Assembly: GCF_029892515.1 (NCBI RefSeq)
Contig: NZ_JARXVF010000014.1
Location: forward strand, 16,082 to 80,081
DNA from: Pseudaminobacter soli (ex Li et al. 2025)
GTDB taxonomy: Bacteria > Pseudomonadota > Alphaproteobacteria > Rhizobiales > Rhizobiaceae
Reading direction: 5' to 3'
DNA length: 64,000 nt
Shown: positions 53,923-61,073 of the stretch, one piece after another
Layout: each line of letters begins with the position of its first letter
How positions within the stretch are numbered: position 1 is the stretch's first letter
Program-made: the position numbers and the translations under genes
The notes under the pieces: generated by a model
Databases searched by the model: none
Told to the model about the DNA's origin: nothing
The model's input: the letters and a program-made list of their open reading frames with translations, nothing else

Positions 53923-54533
53923 CAGATACTGGCCTCCACGACGTTCATGGAAAAGAAGGTGCGCGGCTCGTTGACTATCGTTCGCGAGCCGGTGATTGAA
54001 TTGAACGCATACAGCAATTCGAAATAGTCACCCGCAGAAACCGCAATAACACCGGTCGCCAAGCCAACTGATCCGTTGGAAAAGCCGGTCGACATCCCAG
54101 AACTAGCGAAATAGGTCGTTCCGTTCTTTCGGATGACTGCGTAGTTATTGGTGGCAGAGGAAGCCGTTGATCTGACCCCTCCGGTGAGAGATACCTTTGT
54201 TACCCCAACCGGAACGATCAGGCGCGTAGGTGCCCCCGACGACCAGATTGAATCCGTGTTGAAGTCCGCTGACTGCCAAGAGATCGCGTTCTCGTTAGTG
54301 TCTGGTACAACCAACGTTCCGGTTCTCACAACCCGCGCTCCCCTATGTGGAACGCTCGATGGCACCACCGTCGGACTGGTGTTGATGGCCGTCTTCAGGT
54401 TTGCGAAGCTGACGAAGCGAGAGTTGCCGTCAGCGTCGACAACATAGAGGCCCTTCGCGCCAGCCACCTCGGCCGAAGTAAGGCCGGTACCACCGCCGAG
54501 CTGCAGGAGTTCCTTGCCGAGTTCAATGGTCAT
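53922..54533 (-). CDS. Phage structural protein with C1q/TNF-like jelly-roll end
   Basis: From the ATG in 54531-54533 (MTIELGKELLQLGGGTGLTS) the protein is 203 aa. The N-terminal third (ASVAGAKGLYVVDADG-like, here AEVAGAKGLYVVDADG) attaches to the particle. Residues about 95-200 (NTDSIWSSGAPTRLIVPVGV, NYAVIRKNGTTYFASSG, VIAVSAGDYFELLYAF) form a beta sandwich typical of C1q-like phage receptor-binding proteins. It overlaps a small upstream gene by four bases. Confidence 0.65.
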   Translation of the reverse strand: MTIELGKELLQLGGGTGLTSAEVAGAKGLYVVDADGNSRFVSFANLKTAINTSPTVVPSSVPHRGARVVRTGTLVVPDTNENAISWQSADFNTDSIWSSGAPTRLIVPVGVTKVSLTGGVRSTASSATNNYAVIRKNGTTYFASSGMSTGFSNGSVGLATGVIAVSAGDYFELLYAFNSITGSRTIVNEPRTFFSMNVVEASI

Positions 54534-54721
54534 GAGGCGTCTCCAAGCTTGAGTGCGCCGGTCTCTGTCCCGGACAGCAGCAACGCAGTTGGTTGATCTA
54601 GCTCGTCGATCGACGAGAGAAGCAGGGCAAAGGCCTTGGTGGGCGGTGGCGTGTCTTTGCTGACACGCTTCGTCCCGTAGCCGAAGCTGTAGCCGCCGAG
54701 TCCAAGTCCCATCCGAAACAT
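54530..54721 (-). CDS. Small phage protein, 63 aa
   Basis: The product reads MFRMGLGLGGYSFGYGTKRV, then TKAFALLLSSIDELDQPTAL. The Gly/Tyr-rich start resembles small tail or adaptor proteins but no family is recognised. It overlaps the jelly-roll gene by four bases, so it belongs to the same operon. Confidence 0.5.
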   Translation of the reverse strand: MFRMGLGLGGYSFGYGTKRVSKDTPPPTKAFALLLSSIDELDQPTALLLSGTETGALKLGDAS

Positions 54722-54733
54722 GGTCTGGCCCTC

Positions 54734-54964
54734 CTACTGCATCGTTGGCGCGACGTTGGTGCCTGACAACGGGCGCCGCCAGCGAGCCCATGCGCGCTCC
54801 TCGGCTCGCCCCATCGGGCCCATCCCTTGCGCGGCCGCAAACTCATCCGGCCGGCGTGCCGCAAGTCTTTCCCTCGCCTCGATCCGAGCCTCGCAATCGG
54901 TCTCCCTCACTGCGAAGAGACGGAAGAACACCACCCACTCATTGAACTCGACGTCGATCGGCAT
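54734..54964 (-). CDS. Small phage protein, 76 aa
   Basis: The product starts MPIDVEFNEWVVFFRLFAVR and continues with an Arg/Glu-rich helix. No domain is recognised. It overlaps the next upstream gene by one base and precedes the 63-aa gene by 12 bases. In siphophages, short frames before the tape measure gene are often tail assembly chaperones, which is a guess here. Confidence 0.5.
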   Translation of the reverse strand: MPIDVEFNEWVVFFRLFAVRETDCEARIEARERLAARRPDEFAAAQGMGPMGRAEERAWARWRRPLSGTNVAPTMQ

Positions 54965-55419
54965 CAGATCGCCCCCTTGCCTGCCTCAAGCCCAAACCGC
55001 TTGTTGACGCGCTCGATTACCTTGTCCCAACTGTTGGCCTTATCGGCGCTGGCCGTGCCAGCGCTCGGTGGCTCTGCGATGGCTGGGCCTGCCAATGCTG
55101 CCGGAACGGCCGGTTCCTTTTCTTCGGTGCGGCGGCTTTCGTTTCTGGGGGAAGGCTGCGTGCGCCTGGCGTTGTCCAAGCGTTCCTCTTGGGCGAGTTT
55201 TTGGTGTCGCCGCATGGTGGCTTCCAGGCACGCGCCCGACGGCTCCGAGCGTAGTTCAACAACATTGGCCCGCTGCTCTTCGGTAAGGGCCATGAAGCCT
55301 TCGTAATTGCTGGTTGCGTCGAAGAACGCGATTAGGTCCTCGCGCTCTGCAAAGCCGGATAGATCGCGGTGTTGGACCGCCGCGCGCCAGTGCGAAGGGA
55401 ATGAGCTTGGCATCGTCAT
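54964..55419 (-). CDS. Phage protein, 151 aa, truncated operon start
   Basis: The product has a globular first half (HRDLSGFAEREDLIAFFDAT, FMALTEEQRANVVELR) and an Ala/Pro-rich second half. It may be a tail assembly chaperone but no family was recognised. It is the first gene of the tail operon; upstream, where capsid and connector genes would be expected, only repeat copy E is found. A second ATG two codons later is possible. Confidence 0.5.
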   Translation of the reverse strand: MTMPSSFPSHWRAAVQHRDLSGFAEREDLIAFFDATSNYEGFMALTEEQRANVVELRSEPSGACLEATMRRHQKLAQEERLDNARRTQPSPRNESRRTEEKEPAVPAALAGPAIAEPPSAGTASADKANSWDKVIERVNKRFGLEAGKGAI

Positions 55420-55516
55420 TGGGGGACCTCTCCGTTGATCTCGGGGATGCCTATGGACTGCCTCTTTGTCGTCGGCTCGAACAATGTGGCGGCGGAACCC
55501 CCCTGGCGGTTTCTGT

Positions 55517-55586
55517 CTCTAGAAAAGCGTCGCGCTGCCGCCCCACCCGCATTGGTTTTTGGCTCGGAAGGACCCGCAGTCGGGCC
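55517..55586 (+). repeat. Structured ~70-bp repeat, copy E
   Basis: From CTCTAGAAAAGCG through CGCTGCCGCCCCACCCGC and ATTGG to GGAAGGACCCGCAGTCGGG. Unlike copies A-D no cargo gene follows on its strand; it lies between the start of the tail operon and the end of the early region, where phage head genes are missing. The rest of 55420-55699 holds no gene. Confidence 0.8.
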
Positions 55587-55699
55587 GGAAAGATCGCCGG
55601 CGGGCGCCAAAGCCATAGCGCGTGTTCCGCCGGCATTGCCGCACGAGCCAGGAGACACACCCCTGCGGCAATTCAAACTGTGAACGAGCCCTGCCGACG

Positions 55700-56638
55700 T
55701 CATGCGGCCTGCTCCTCAACATCGCCCGGAACAGGGGCATCAACTACCTCGTCCTCGACCGGGATGAATTCGACGCGCACTTCTCGCCGATCCTCACGCG
55801 ATACCGGAATGTGCTGGGCGACTGCGGACAGACGGGCAAGAATGGTGCGAACGTCATTGGAGGGTGTGACAGCTCGCCAGATCGGACCATCGTCGCCAGC
55901 AAAGCCAGGCAGGTTGATCCCAGCCAGGCGATCTGGGCGGACCATCATTTCCGCCTCGAGGTACTCGCGCCTGATGAAACGCCGCTTCTCGAAGACGCAT
56001 CCGAAGCCGGCATCATTGACGACGCCCGTCCGGCCATGATCCATCCGGTCGAGCTTTGACCACAGCGCCTCGGGCGCGATGCCGCACTGGTTGATATTGT
56101 ACCAGCGATCCACCTCTTCTTCGCTCACGATCTTCTGCGGCAGACCGGCCTTGCCACGCGCTGCAAACTCGGGATCGGGCAACGGATCTTGGCCCGCAGG
56201 CAGATCGCCATTGGCAAGTTCAACCGCAGCCGTGGCCTCAGCCAGCGCGCGGATGAGTTCGACGATGGCCGCCGCGTGCCTCGGATATTCATCGGCAGCC
56301 CTGGCCGCGGCGAGTTCGCCCGCCTTCTTCGCCGCTCGATATCGGGCGAGCCTTACGCTGTCCGCCTCGGCAGCCGCAGCTTCGCGCAGCCGCTTTTCAA
56401 GTTCGTCTTTGGCCGCCAGGGCACGCTCGATCTTCCTGTTTGCCCCCGTGATCTTGCTCTCGATATCCTCCAATTCCCTGTCGCTGCCATTGAGGAGGAT
56501 GCGGCGGCGGTCCGCCTCCAGCTTGTCCGCAGCAGATTCCAGCTCATCGATATTGAAACGGCTTAATGCAGCCTCAAGCTCGGCCACCGATGATTTCGGT
56601 TTGGCGATCAGGTTGATAACTTTGTCGAGCACATCCAT
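55700..56638 (-). CDS. Phage protein with long coiled coil
   Basis: From the ATG in 56636-56638 the product is 312 aa. Residues about 20-110 form a coiled coil (SSVAELEAALSRFNIDELES, KIERALAAKDELEKRLREAA). The C-terminal half is globular (VDRWYNINQCGIAPEALWSK, RREYLEAEMMVRPDRLAG). It is not a known enzyme. An ATG seven codons upstream is possible. Two 24-bp repeats lie in front of it, so it may have its own control. Confidence 0.5.
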   Translation of the reverse strand: MDVLDKVINLIAKPKSSVAELEAALSRFNIDELESAADKLEADRRRILLNGSDRELEDIESKITGANRKIERALAAKDELEKRLREAAAAEADSVRLARYRAAKKAGELAAARAADEYPRHAAAIVELIRALAEATAAVELANGDLPAGQDPLPDPEFAARGKAGLPQKIVSEEEVDRWYNINQCGIAPEALWSKLDRMDHGRTGVVNDAGFGCVFEKRRFIRREYLEAEMMVRPDRLAGINLPGFAGDDGPIWRAVTPSNDVRTILARLSAVAQHIPVSREDRREVRVEFIPVEDEVVDAPVPGDVEEQAA

Positions 56639-56691
56639 GCCAGCGATCCTTTCTGACAAGAAAGATACGCGCGCACGCGGCCACTTTTGAG

Positions 56692-56739
56692 CCCTTTAAA
56701 CGGGCAAAACGGGCGCCCTTAAACGGGTAAAACGGGCAT
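56692..56739. repeat. Two tandem 24-bp repeats with four ACGGG words
   Basis: CCCTTTAAACGGGCAAAACGGGCG is written in two parts here: CCCTTTAAACGGGC then AAAACGGGCG; the next 24 bases repeat it with three changes. They fill most of the 100-bp gap between the HTH gene and the coiled-coil gene and could be operators for the HTH protein. Confidence 0.55.
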
Positions 56740-57023
56740 TATTTCCAGCCCATTAGCTTGTCCAGGAGGTGCTTCGAAATCTCGTGGCGACCGCCTTTGT
56801 AGCGCCCGATCTTGTGCTGGCGCGCCCAGCGCCGGAGGGTTGACTCATCGACGCCTACCAGCCCCGCAGCGCGCTGTGCAGTCAGCCATGGCCCAAGGTC
56901 ATCGCTCGGCTCAGGCACGGCCGCGTTCAGCTTGGCGGCGAGTTGCGCCTCCAAGCTCGCCAAATACGCACGGGTCGCGGCGATGTTCTCCTTGAGAGGG
57001 CCGAGATCGTCGGCGTCGGTCAT
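56739..57023 (-). CDS. Helix-turn-helix (MerR/excisionase-like) phage protein
   Basis: The 94-aa product has a coiled-coil start (LKENIAATRAYLASLEAQLA) and a C-terminal winged HTH (LTAQRAAGLVGVDESTLRRW, HKIGRYKGGRHEISKHLLD). Such proteins bind DNA as small regulators or recombination factors. It overlaps the DUF1376 gene by four bases. The tandem repeats right after its stop are a possible target. Confidence 0.7.
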   Translation of the reverse strand: MTDADDLGPLKENIAATRAYLASLEAQLAAKLNAAVPEPSDDLGPWLTAQRAAGLVGVDESTLRRWARQHKIGRYKGGRHEISKHLLDKLMGWK

Positions 57024-57664
57024 GCCGCCTGCCTCCCGAATTTGTCCAACTCACTGAGATAAAGCCGCCACGCCTGCAACTTCACCACGAGCGGCGGCAT
57101 CTCCATGTCGGGAACGCCCTTCCGGCGAAGGAACGCCTCTGCTTCATCCGTTGTCGGAAATGGCTCAATCGGCTGCTCAGTGTCGGTACCGACTTCTCGC
57201 GCGTGTGCACGCGCAGGCGCTAACCCTTCCTCATAGCGTTCTTCATCTGATGCTGATGCTGATGGGCATTGCTCAAGCATTGCTTCATGCATTCCTTGTT
57301 GCATCCCGCAAGCATTGCTTGGAGCATTGCCCCGAGCATTTTTGCCCCATCTGGCCTGTGCTGCCCGTTGGCTTTTCTCGATCGCCTTCACTCGCTTGTC
57401 GGCCGCGGATTCCCGCTCCTGGTCGAGGCGGGGCAAACGCCATCCGTCCTCGAAAAGGCTGCAGATGGCTGATCGCACCTCATCCCACCGATCGACATCA
57501 ACGCCAGTTATGCGCATCAGCCGGCCGTCGTCGTCGGGCAGCCCGCCATGCTGCCAGTAGTGGCGACGCAAACGCTCATAGGCTCCGAACTCCTCGGCGG
57601 TGAGATGGCCCGTGAGGGCCGTCTCTGTTCCGATATAGGTTTTCATCCACGCAAGATCTGTCAT
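57020..57664 (-). CDS. DUF1376 phage replication-type protein
   Basis: The ATG in 57662-57664 gives 214 aa. The N-terminal DUF1376 domain (LAWMKTYIGTETALTGHLTA, GAYERLRRHYWQHGGLPDDD) is typical of YdaU-like phage replication or initiation proteins. A Lys/Arg linker (RAAQARWGKNARG) follows. The frame upstream to 57856 overlaps another gene. It is overlapped on both sides by four bases. Confidence 0.8.
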   Translation of the reverse strand: MTDLAWMKTYIGTETALTGHLTAEEFGAYERLRRHYWQHGGLPDDDGRLMRITGVDVDRWDEVRSAICSLFEDGWRLPRLDQERESAADKRVKAIEKSQRAAQARWGKNARGNAPSNACGMQQGMHEAMLEQCPSASASDEERYEEGLAPARAHAREVGTDTEQPIEPFPTTDEAEAFLRRKGVPDMEMPPLVVKLQAWRLYLSELDKFGRQAA

Positions 57665-57780
57665 CTGCCAGCTCTCCGCATCAGGGCCCCGGCATGATCG
57701 GCATGGGCATTGCCGCGGCGAAGAAGGTCGAGGGCGCGCTTGGCGTGGTACAGCGCCAGGATGGAGCGGATCAGCCTCAT
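57661..57780 (-). CDS. 39-aa phage peptide
   Basis: A short frame, MRLIRSILALYHAKRALDLL then RRGNAHADHAGALMRRAGR, fits exactly between two genes with ATGA overlaps on both sides. The neat fit in the operon is the evidence that it is translated; no function is recognised. Confidence 0.55.
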   Translation of the reverse strand: MRLIRSILALYHAKRALDLLRRGNAHADHAGALMRRAGR

Positions 57781-58097
57781 GACCGGCCTCCGCCTCTGGG
57801 TAGCGGATAGGTGCAGAACACGGTTTCGCTCCTACCGTCGGAGCTAGGTGCCGCATGCCACTTGCTTGGCTTGTCCCGCTGAATGAGCAGCGCGAAGTTG
57901 AAATCCTCTTCGATCGCAGCGTCGTAATGGTGACCGGTGATCTGCTCCATGAGGCGGTGAGCCTCGTTGAGGTGCCATCGGACTTGCTCGTCAGGCGTCA
58001 TCGTGGGTTGAGGTTCGGCGGCCACCGGCAGCGGAATAGCCACTGTGGCGCCGACAGCGGCGGTGTGACGGAGGAACAGGCGGCGGGTGATGCTCAT
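57777..58097 (-). CDS. Phage operon protein with Tat-like signal
   Basis: The 106-aa product starts SITRRLFLRHTAAVGATVAI, a twin-arginine signal with cleavage near AAAE (residues 26-28), which is unusual in a phage early operon. The rest (DEQVRWHLNEAHRLMEQITG, DFNFALLIQRDKPSKWH) is unrecognised. It overlaps both neighbours by four bases. Confidence 0.55.
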   Translation of the reverse strand: MSITRRLFLRHTAAVGATVAIPLPVAAEPQPTMTPDEQVRWHLNEAHRLMEQITGHHYDAAIEEDFNFALLIQRDKPSKWHAAPSSDGRSETVFCTYPLPRGGGRS

Positions 58098-58414
58098 GCC
58101 ATCCCCCTCTCATAGCACTTGCTGATCTGCTCGCGGCGGACACGGCGATAGAGATCAAGCGTTCCGTCCCGGTCATCTGCGTGGAGGAAGGCGGTGACCA
58201 ATTTGACGTTGTCAGTCGCTTTGCTGAAGGCGACGGAGAGGGCGGCGACGGCTTCCTTGGTGATGCCTTTCTGCCAGCCCTCGTCGAGGAAGCGGTCGAA
58301 CAAGGAAAGGAGAGCGAGCGCATCGCGGAGGTCGTCGAGTGGCCCCTGCATGCAGTACGGGATTGGGAAGTCTGGCGCCGCCGGTGCGGCTGTGGTATTG
58401 GTCTGCACGTTCAT
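58094..58414 (-). CDS. Phage early protein, 106 aa
   Basis: The ATG in 58412-58414 follows a good ribosome site (GGGGGAT). The protein is helical (PLDDLRDALALLSLFDRFLD, AVAALSVAFSKATDNVKLV). In-frame ATGs upstream (58503) overlap the next gene. No domain is recognised. Confidence 0.5.
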   Translation of the reverse strand: MNVQTNTTAAPAAPDFPIPYCMQGPLDDLRDALALLSLFDRFLDEGWQKGITKEAVAALSVAFSKATDNVKLVTAFLHADDRDGTLDLYRRVRREQISKCYERGMA

Positions 58415-58496
58415 TTGCTTATCCCCCAAGGGTTTGCTGGAACCACGGTCCGGATCGGTTGCCGCCGATGCCGGGCCTTTCTGTTTCTGGATGGCA

Positions 58497-58826
58497 TCAG
58501 ACATCGCGGATGCCACCCGTTTCGTTGGGGCTGGCGAAATTCGCCACTTCGCGCTTGGCCGATGCGCTGGACGCATGGAATGGGTTGACGCCCATTCGAA
58601 ACGGCCAGAGCGGGCAATTTACCGTCACGCACTTGCGAGCTTCGGCAACGTTGGCGCCGGAGCAGTCGATGCACTTGGCGCGGATTGCCTTGATCGGGCT
58701 CTCCGCATGTTCCAGCAGGCGAATTTCCGCCAGTGGAATTTCGCGAGGATCGCGCCCTATGAGAGTGCCCGCATCTGCCTCATAGGGCGATTTTTCGAGG
58801 AATATCCTCCGGTCGGGCTTAGCCAT
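58497..58826 (-). CDS. Four-cysteine zinc-finger-like phage protein
   Basis: The 109-aa product has the motif KCIDCSGANVAEARKC, then VNCPLWPFRMGVNPF: four cysteines in a CxxC ... CxxxxC pattern seen in many proteobacterial prophage early regions. It probably binds zinc and nucleic acid. The start is two bases from the end of the next HTH gene. Confidence 0.65.
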   Translation of the reverse strand: MAKPDRRIFLEKSPYEADAGTLIGRDPREIPLAEIRLLEHAESPIKAIRAKCIDCSGANVAEARKCVTVNCPLWPFRMGVNPFHASSASAKREVANFASPNETGGIRDV

Positions 58827-58828
58827 GG

Positions 58829-59035
58829 CTATGCGGCTCTCCCGATGTTTGCCCGCAAACCAAGCCTCTCCGCCAGCGGCGCGATCGGGACCATGATCTT
58901 GCCTCCGATTCTGATGGTTGGAATGTCGCCACGCTTGGCAGCATCGTAGGCTGCGTTTCGGGCGAGCCCGAAGAACAGCCTGCCGGCATCGGGGACCGAA
59001 ATGGTCGGCCGGGATAGTGCATCATTCAGCGTCAT
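58829..59035 (-). CDS. Small excisionase-like DNA-binding protein
   Basis: The 68-aa product (ISVPDAGRLFFGLARNAAYD, IRIGGKIMVPIAPLAERLGL) resembles AlpA/excisionase helix-turn-helix proteins. As the first gene of the leftward operon, divergent from the integrase operon, it may bias recombination to excision or act as a regulator. Confidence 0.7.
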   Translation of the reverse strand: MTLNDALSRPTISVPDAGRLFFGLARNAAYDAAKRGDIPTIRIGGKIMVPIAPLAERLGLRANIGRAA

Positions 59036-59066
59036 ACGTAGTCCTTTCAGGGTAGTTATCGGCGCT

Positions 59067-59141
59067 ACTTGTGCCGTTTTTGACTGTTAACTATGCTTTG
59101 GACTGTGTCAATGGCCACTTGTGCCTTTTGTGCCGATTTTG
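59067..59141. promoter_or_regulatory. Divergent control region with repeated ACTTGTGCC words
   Basis: ACTTGTGCCGTTTTTG (59067-59082), ACTTGTGCC (59117-59125) and TGTGCCGATTTTG (59129-59141) repeat one word between the divergent excisionase-like and RHH genes. They are likely operators, perhaps of the RHH protein encoded next. Promoters must lie here for both directions. Confidence 0.5.
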
Positions 59142-59153
59142 TATAGTCGCGGG

Positions 59154-59606
59154 ATGAAAGCTGACGAACCGAGACAAAACCGCATTCCATTCATGATGTC
59201 GGACTCCGAGCTTTCGGCCGTCGACGAATGGCGGTTTTCCAACCGAATCGGAACCCGCGCAGAAGCGATACGGCGGTTGTGTCAATTAGGGTTGGCCGCC
59301 GACAAAGCGGTTCCTGGTATCTGGCACTTGGTTCGGACTTTCACCGACCGGGAGTATTTAGCGCTGATGGACATGGCGAAGCCGGAGGCTTCCGCCGACG
59401 AGCGCTCATCAGTGATGCGCGAGATGGAACAAGATGGGGATCGCGCGCGCTTGATCTTGGGGACGCTTTTGCTGTTTCGGACGCTGCTGTCCTACAGGTC
59501 AGGCGAATCGTTCGACGCCTCACTCGCTCTCGCCGAACTCGCTGATGACGAAATCAAAGCCGAACTGGCCTATGCCTTAAGTCAGCTTAATGGAGACCAG
59601 CGATGA
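59154..59606 (+). CDS. Ribbon-helix-helix-like regulator before the integrase
   Basis: From the ATG at 59154 (after CGGG) the product is 150 aa. Residues 8-45 (NRIPFMMSDSELSAVDEWRF, GTRAEAIRRLCQLGL) have the RHH pattern; the rest is helical. It overlaps the integrase start by four bases, so it probably controls or is coupled to integrase synthesis. Confidence 0.65.
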   Translation: MKADEPRQNRIPFMMSDSELSAVDEWRFSNRIGTRAEAIRRLCQLGLAADKAVPGIWHLVRTFTDREYLALMDMAKPEASADERSSVMREMEQDGDRARLILGTLLLFRTLLSYRSGESFDASLALAELADDEIKAELAYALSQLNGDQR

Positions 59607-60769
59607 AAGGCCATCTCCGCGAACGCAGCCCCGGCAAATGGGCCATCGTCCTTGACGTTGGCGAGCCAGATCCGAAGACAGGCAAGAAAAAGCGGAAATG
59701 GCACAGTTTCACCGGCACCAAGAGGCAGGCGCAAGCAGAGTGCGCCAAGCTGATAACCACCCTTAAAGAAGGCAACTACGTCGAGCCGAGCAAGCAGACG
59801 GTGGGCGAGTTTCTGGACGAGTGGCTGACCTTCATCAAGCCGACCGTGGCGCCCAAGACTCACGAACGCTATGCCGAAATCTGTCGGAAGAGCATCGCGC
59901 CCCTGATTGGCGAAGTCATCCTATCAAAGCTGAAGACGGACAGGATCGACGGCGCATTTTCAAAAGCGCTCACAGAGGGCCGCAGGGACGGGAAGGGCGG
60001 TCTTTCGCCCCGTACGGTCCACCACATGCGCCGAGTGCTTATCAAGGCGCTGGGGCAGGCTGTGACGTGGGAAAGGTTATCCCGCAATCCAGCTTCTGCG
60101 ACGACACCGCCGAAGGTCGAGCGCCAGAAGATGCTCGCCTATGACGCCGGGCAGACGGCAGCGCTCCTGGAAGCCTTCCGGCCAACACGAATGTTCATCC
60201 CCGTGGTGCTTGCCGTAATGTGCGGGCTGCGCCGTGGCGAGGTGCTGGCGCTGCGGTGGCGCAACGTCGATCTCGACGGCAAGTCGCTGGCGATCGTAGA
60301 GAGTGCCGAACAGACAAAGGATGGGGTTCGCTACAAGGAGCCGAAGTCGGGGAGGGCGCGCACTGTTGCCCTGTCCTCAACCGCAGTGGCCGAACTGAAG
60401 GCGCATAGGGCGCGGCAGGCGGAGGAGCAGCTCAGGCTTGGCATCCGTCCCGATCGAGATAGCTTCGTCGTGGCCCAGGTCGATGGCAGCGCATTGCAGC
60501 CGCGGTCGCTCACTCACGAATGGGTGCGGCTGTTGGCGAAGACAGATCTCCCGCGCATCCGCTACCACGATTTGCGCCACACACATGCAAGCCAGATGCT
60601 GGCAGCCGGCGTGCATCCGAAAGTGGCTAGCGAGAGGCTGGGGCACTCGTCGATCGGGATCACGCTTGACCTATATTCGCATGTTATGCCGGGAATGCAG
60701 GCAGATGCTGCAGAACAAGTTGACGCCGCGTTGCAGGCCGCTATAAGCGCAAGTCAGAAAACCAAATAG
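59603..60769 (+). CDS. int: Tyrosine-type phage integrase
   Basis: The 388-aa protein has an N-terminal arm-binding part (residues 1-60), a SAM-like core-binding domain (65-165) and a catalytic domain with Arg210 in CGLRRGEVLALRW, His322 and Arg325 in HDLRHTHAS, His348 in LGHSS and Tyr358 in LDLYSHVM. All catalytic residues are present. It cuts and rejoins the attachment site, here in the anticodon loop region of tRNA-Ser. The gene ends 73 bases before the tRNA. Confidence 0.95.
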   Translation: MKGHLRERSPGKWAIVLDVGEPDPKTGKKKRKWHSFTGTKRQAQAECAKLITTLKEGNYVEPSKQTVGEFLDEWLTFIKPTVAPKTHERYAEICRKSIAPLIGEVILSKLKTDRIDGAFSKALTEGRRDGKGGLSPRTVHHMRRVLIKALGQAVTWERLSRNPASATTPPKVERQKMLAYDAGQTAALLEAFRPTRMFIPVVLAVMCGLRRGEVLALRWRNVDLDGKSLAIVESAEQTKDGVRYKEPKSGRARTVALSSTAVAELKAHRARQAEEQLRLGIRPDRDSFVVAQVDGSALQPRSLTHEWVRLLAKTDLPRIRYHDLRHTHASQMLAAGVHPKVASERLGHSSIGITLDLYSHVMPGMQADAAEQVDAALQAAISASQKTK

Positions 60770-60777
60770 TTGCAAAG

Positions 60778-60788
60778 TGCGTAGCAAA
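60778..60788 (+). other. Candidate integrase arm-type site, right end
   Basis: TGCGTAGCAAA is identical to a word at the left end (40021-40031). It lies between the integrase stop and the tRNA start, where one arm of the attachment site is expected. Confidence 0.4.
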
Positions 60789-60842
60789 CGGCATTTCGAC
60801 TAACCGGCGAAAAGTCAAAAAGCGCTTAGAATACAACTAGTT

Positions 60843-60881
60843 GGAGGGATGGCCGAGCGGTTTAAGGCACCGGTCTTGAAA
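60843..60881 (+). repeat. attR: element-borne tRNA-Ser 5' half
   Basis: These 39 bases equal the remnant at 39864-39902. The identity ends after CTTGAAA in the anticodon loop, which places the strand exchange within or before that loop. Confidence 0.9.
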
Positions 60882-60932
60882 ACCGGCGTGGCAGTGATGT
60901 CACCGTGGGTTCGAATCCCACTCCCTCCGCCA
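60843..60932 (+). tRNA. tRNA-Ser (UGA)
   Basis: The 90-base gene folds as a class II tRNA: acceptor GGAGGGA with TCCCTCC, D-arm GCCGAGCGG, anticodon arm CCGG-TCTTGAAAA-CCGG with TGA at 60877-60879, long variable arm, TTCGAAT loop, and an encoded CCA. Its first 39 bases come from the integrated element; the rest is the original host gene. TAGAAT at 60827-60832, ten bases before it, may serve as -10 box. Confidence 0.97.
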
Positions 60933-61073
60933 AATTTGTCTGTAAGAAATTGATTTTTATGCACTTTTATGAGATGGGGCCTGTGGTGCCCATGTGGCGT
61001 AACGTGGTGGTGCAGTAAAGCAAAAATGCCCTATCCGTCGCAGTGGACTTGGCTCTTGCCTTCTTCCGCGCCA

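Larger units (their letters stand above)
39864..60881. mobile_element. 21-kb integrated element (defective prophage/island) in tRNA-Ser(UGA)
   Basis: Identical 39-bp repeats, equal to the 5' half of tRNA-Ser up to the anticodon loop, lie at 39864-39902 and 60843-60881. A tyrosine integrase gene ends 73 bases before the right copy. In between are a phage-type early operon, a tail module with tape-measure gene, two broken small-terminase genes and several cargo genes on the other strand. No large terminase, portal, capsid or tail-tube gene was recognised, so it is unlikely to form particles by itself. The intact tRNA lies on the right, so excision would leave the host 5' half rejoined to the 3' half. 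Confidence 0.88.

Noticed and set aside
41781..55586. Integron attC sites as explanation of the ~70-bp repeats
   Set aside because: No integron integrase and no RYYYAAC/GTTRRRY boxes are seen in the repeats; cargo genes are not in a single array.
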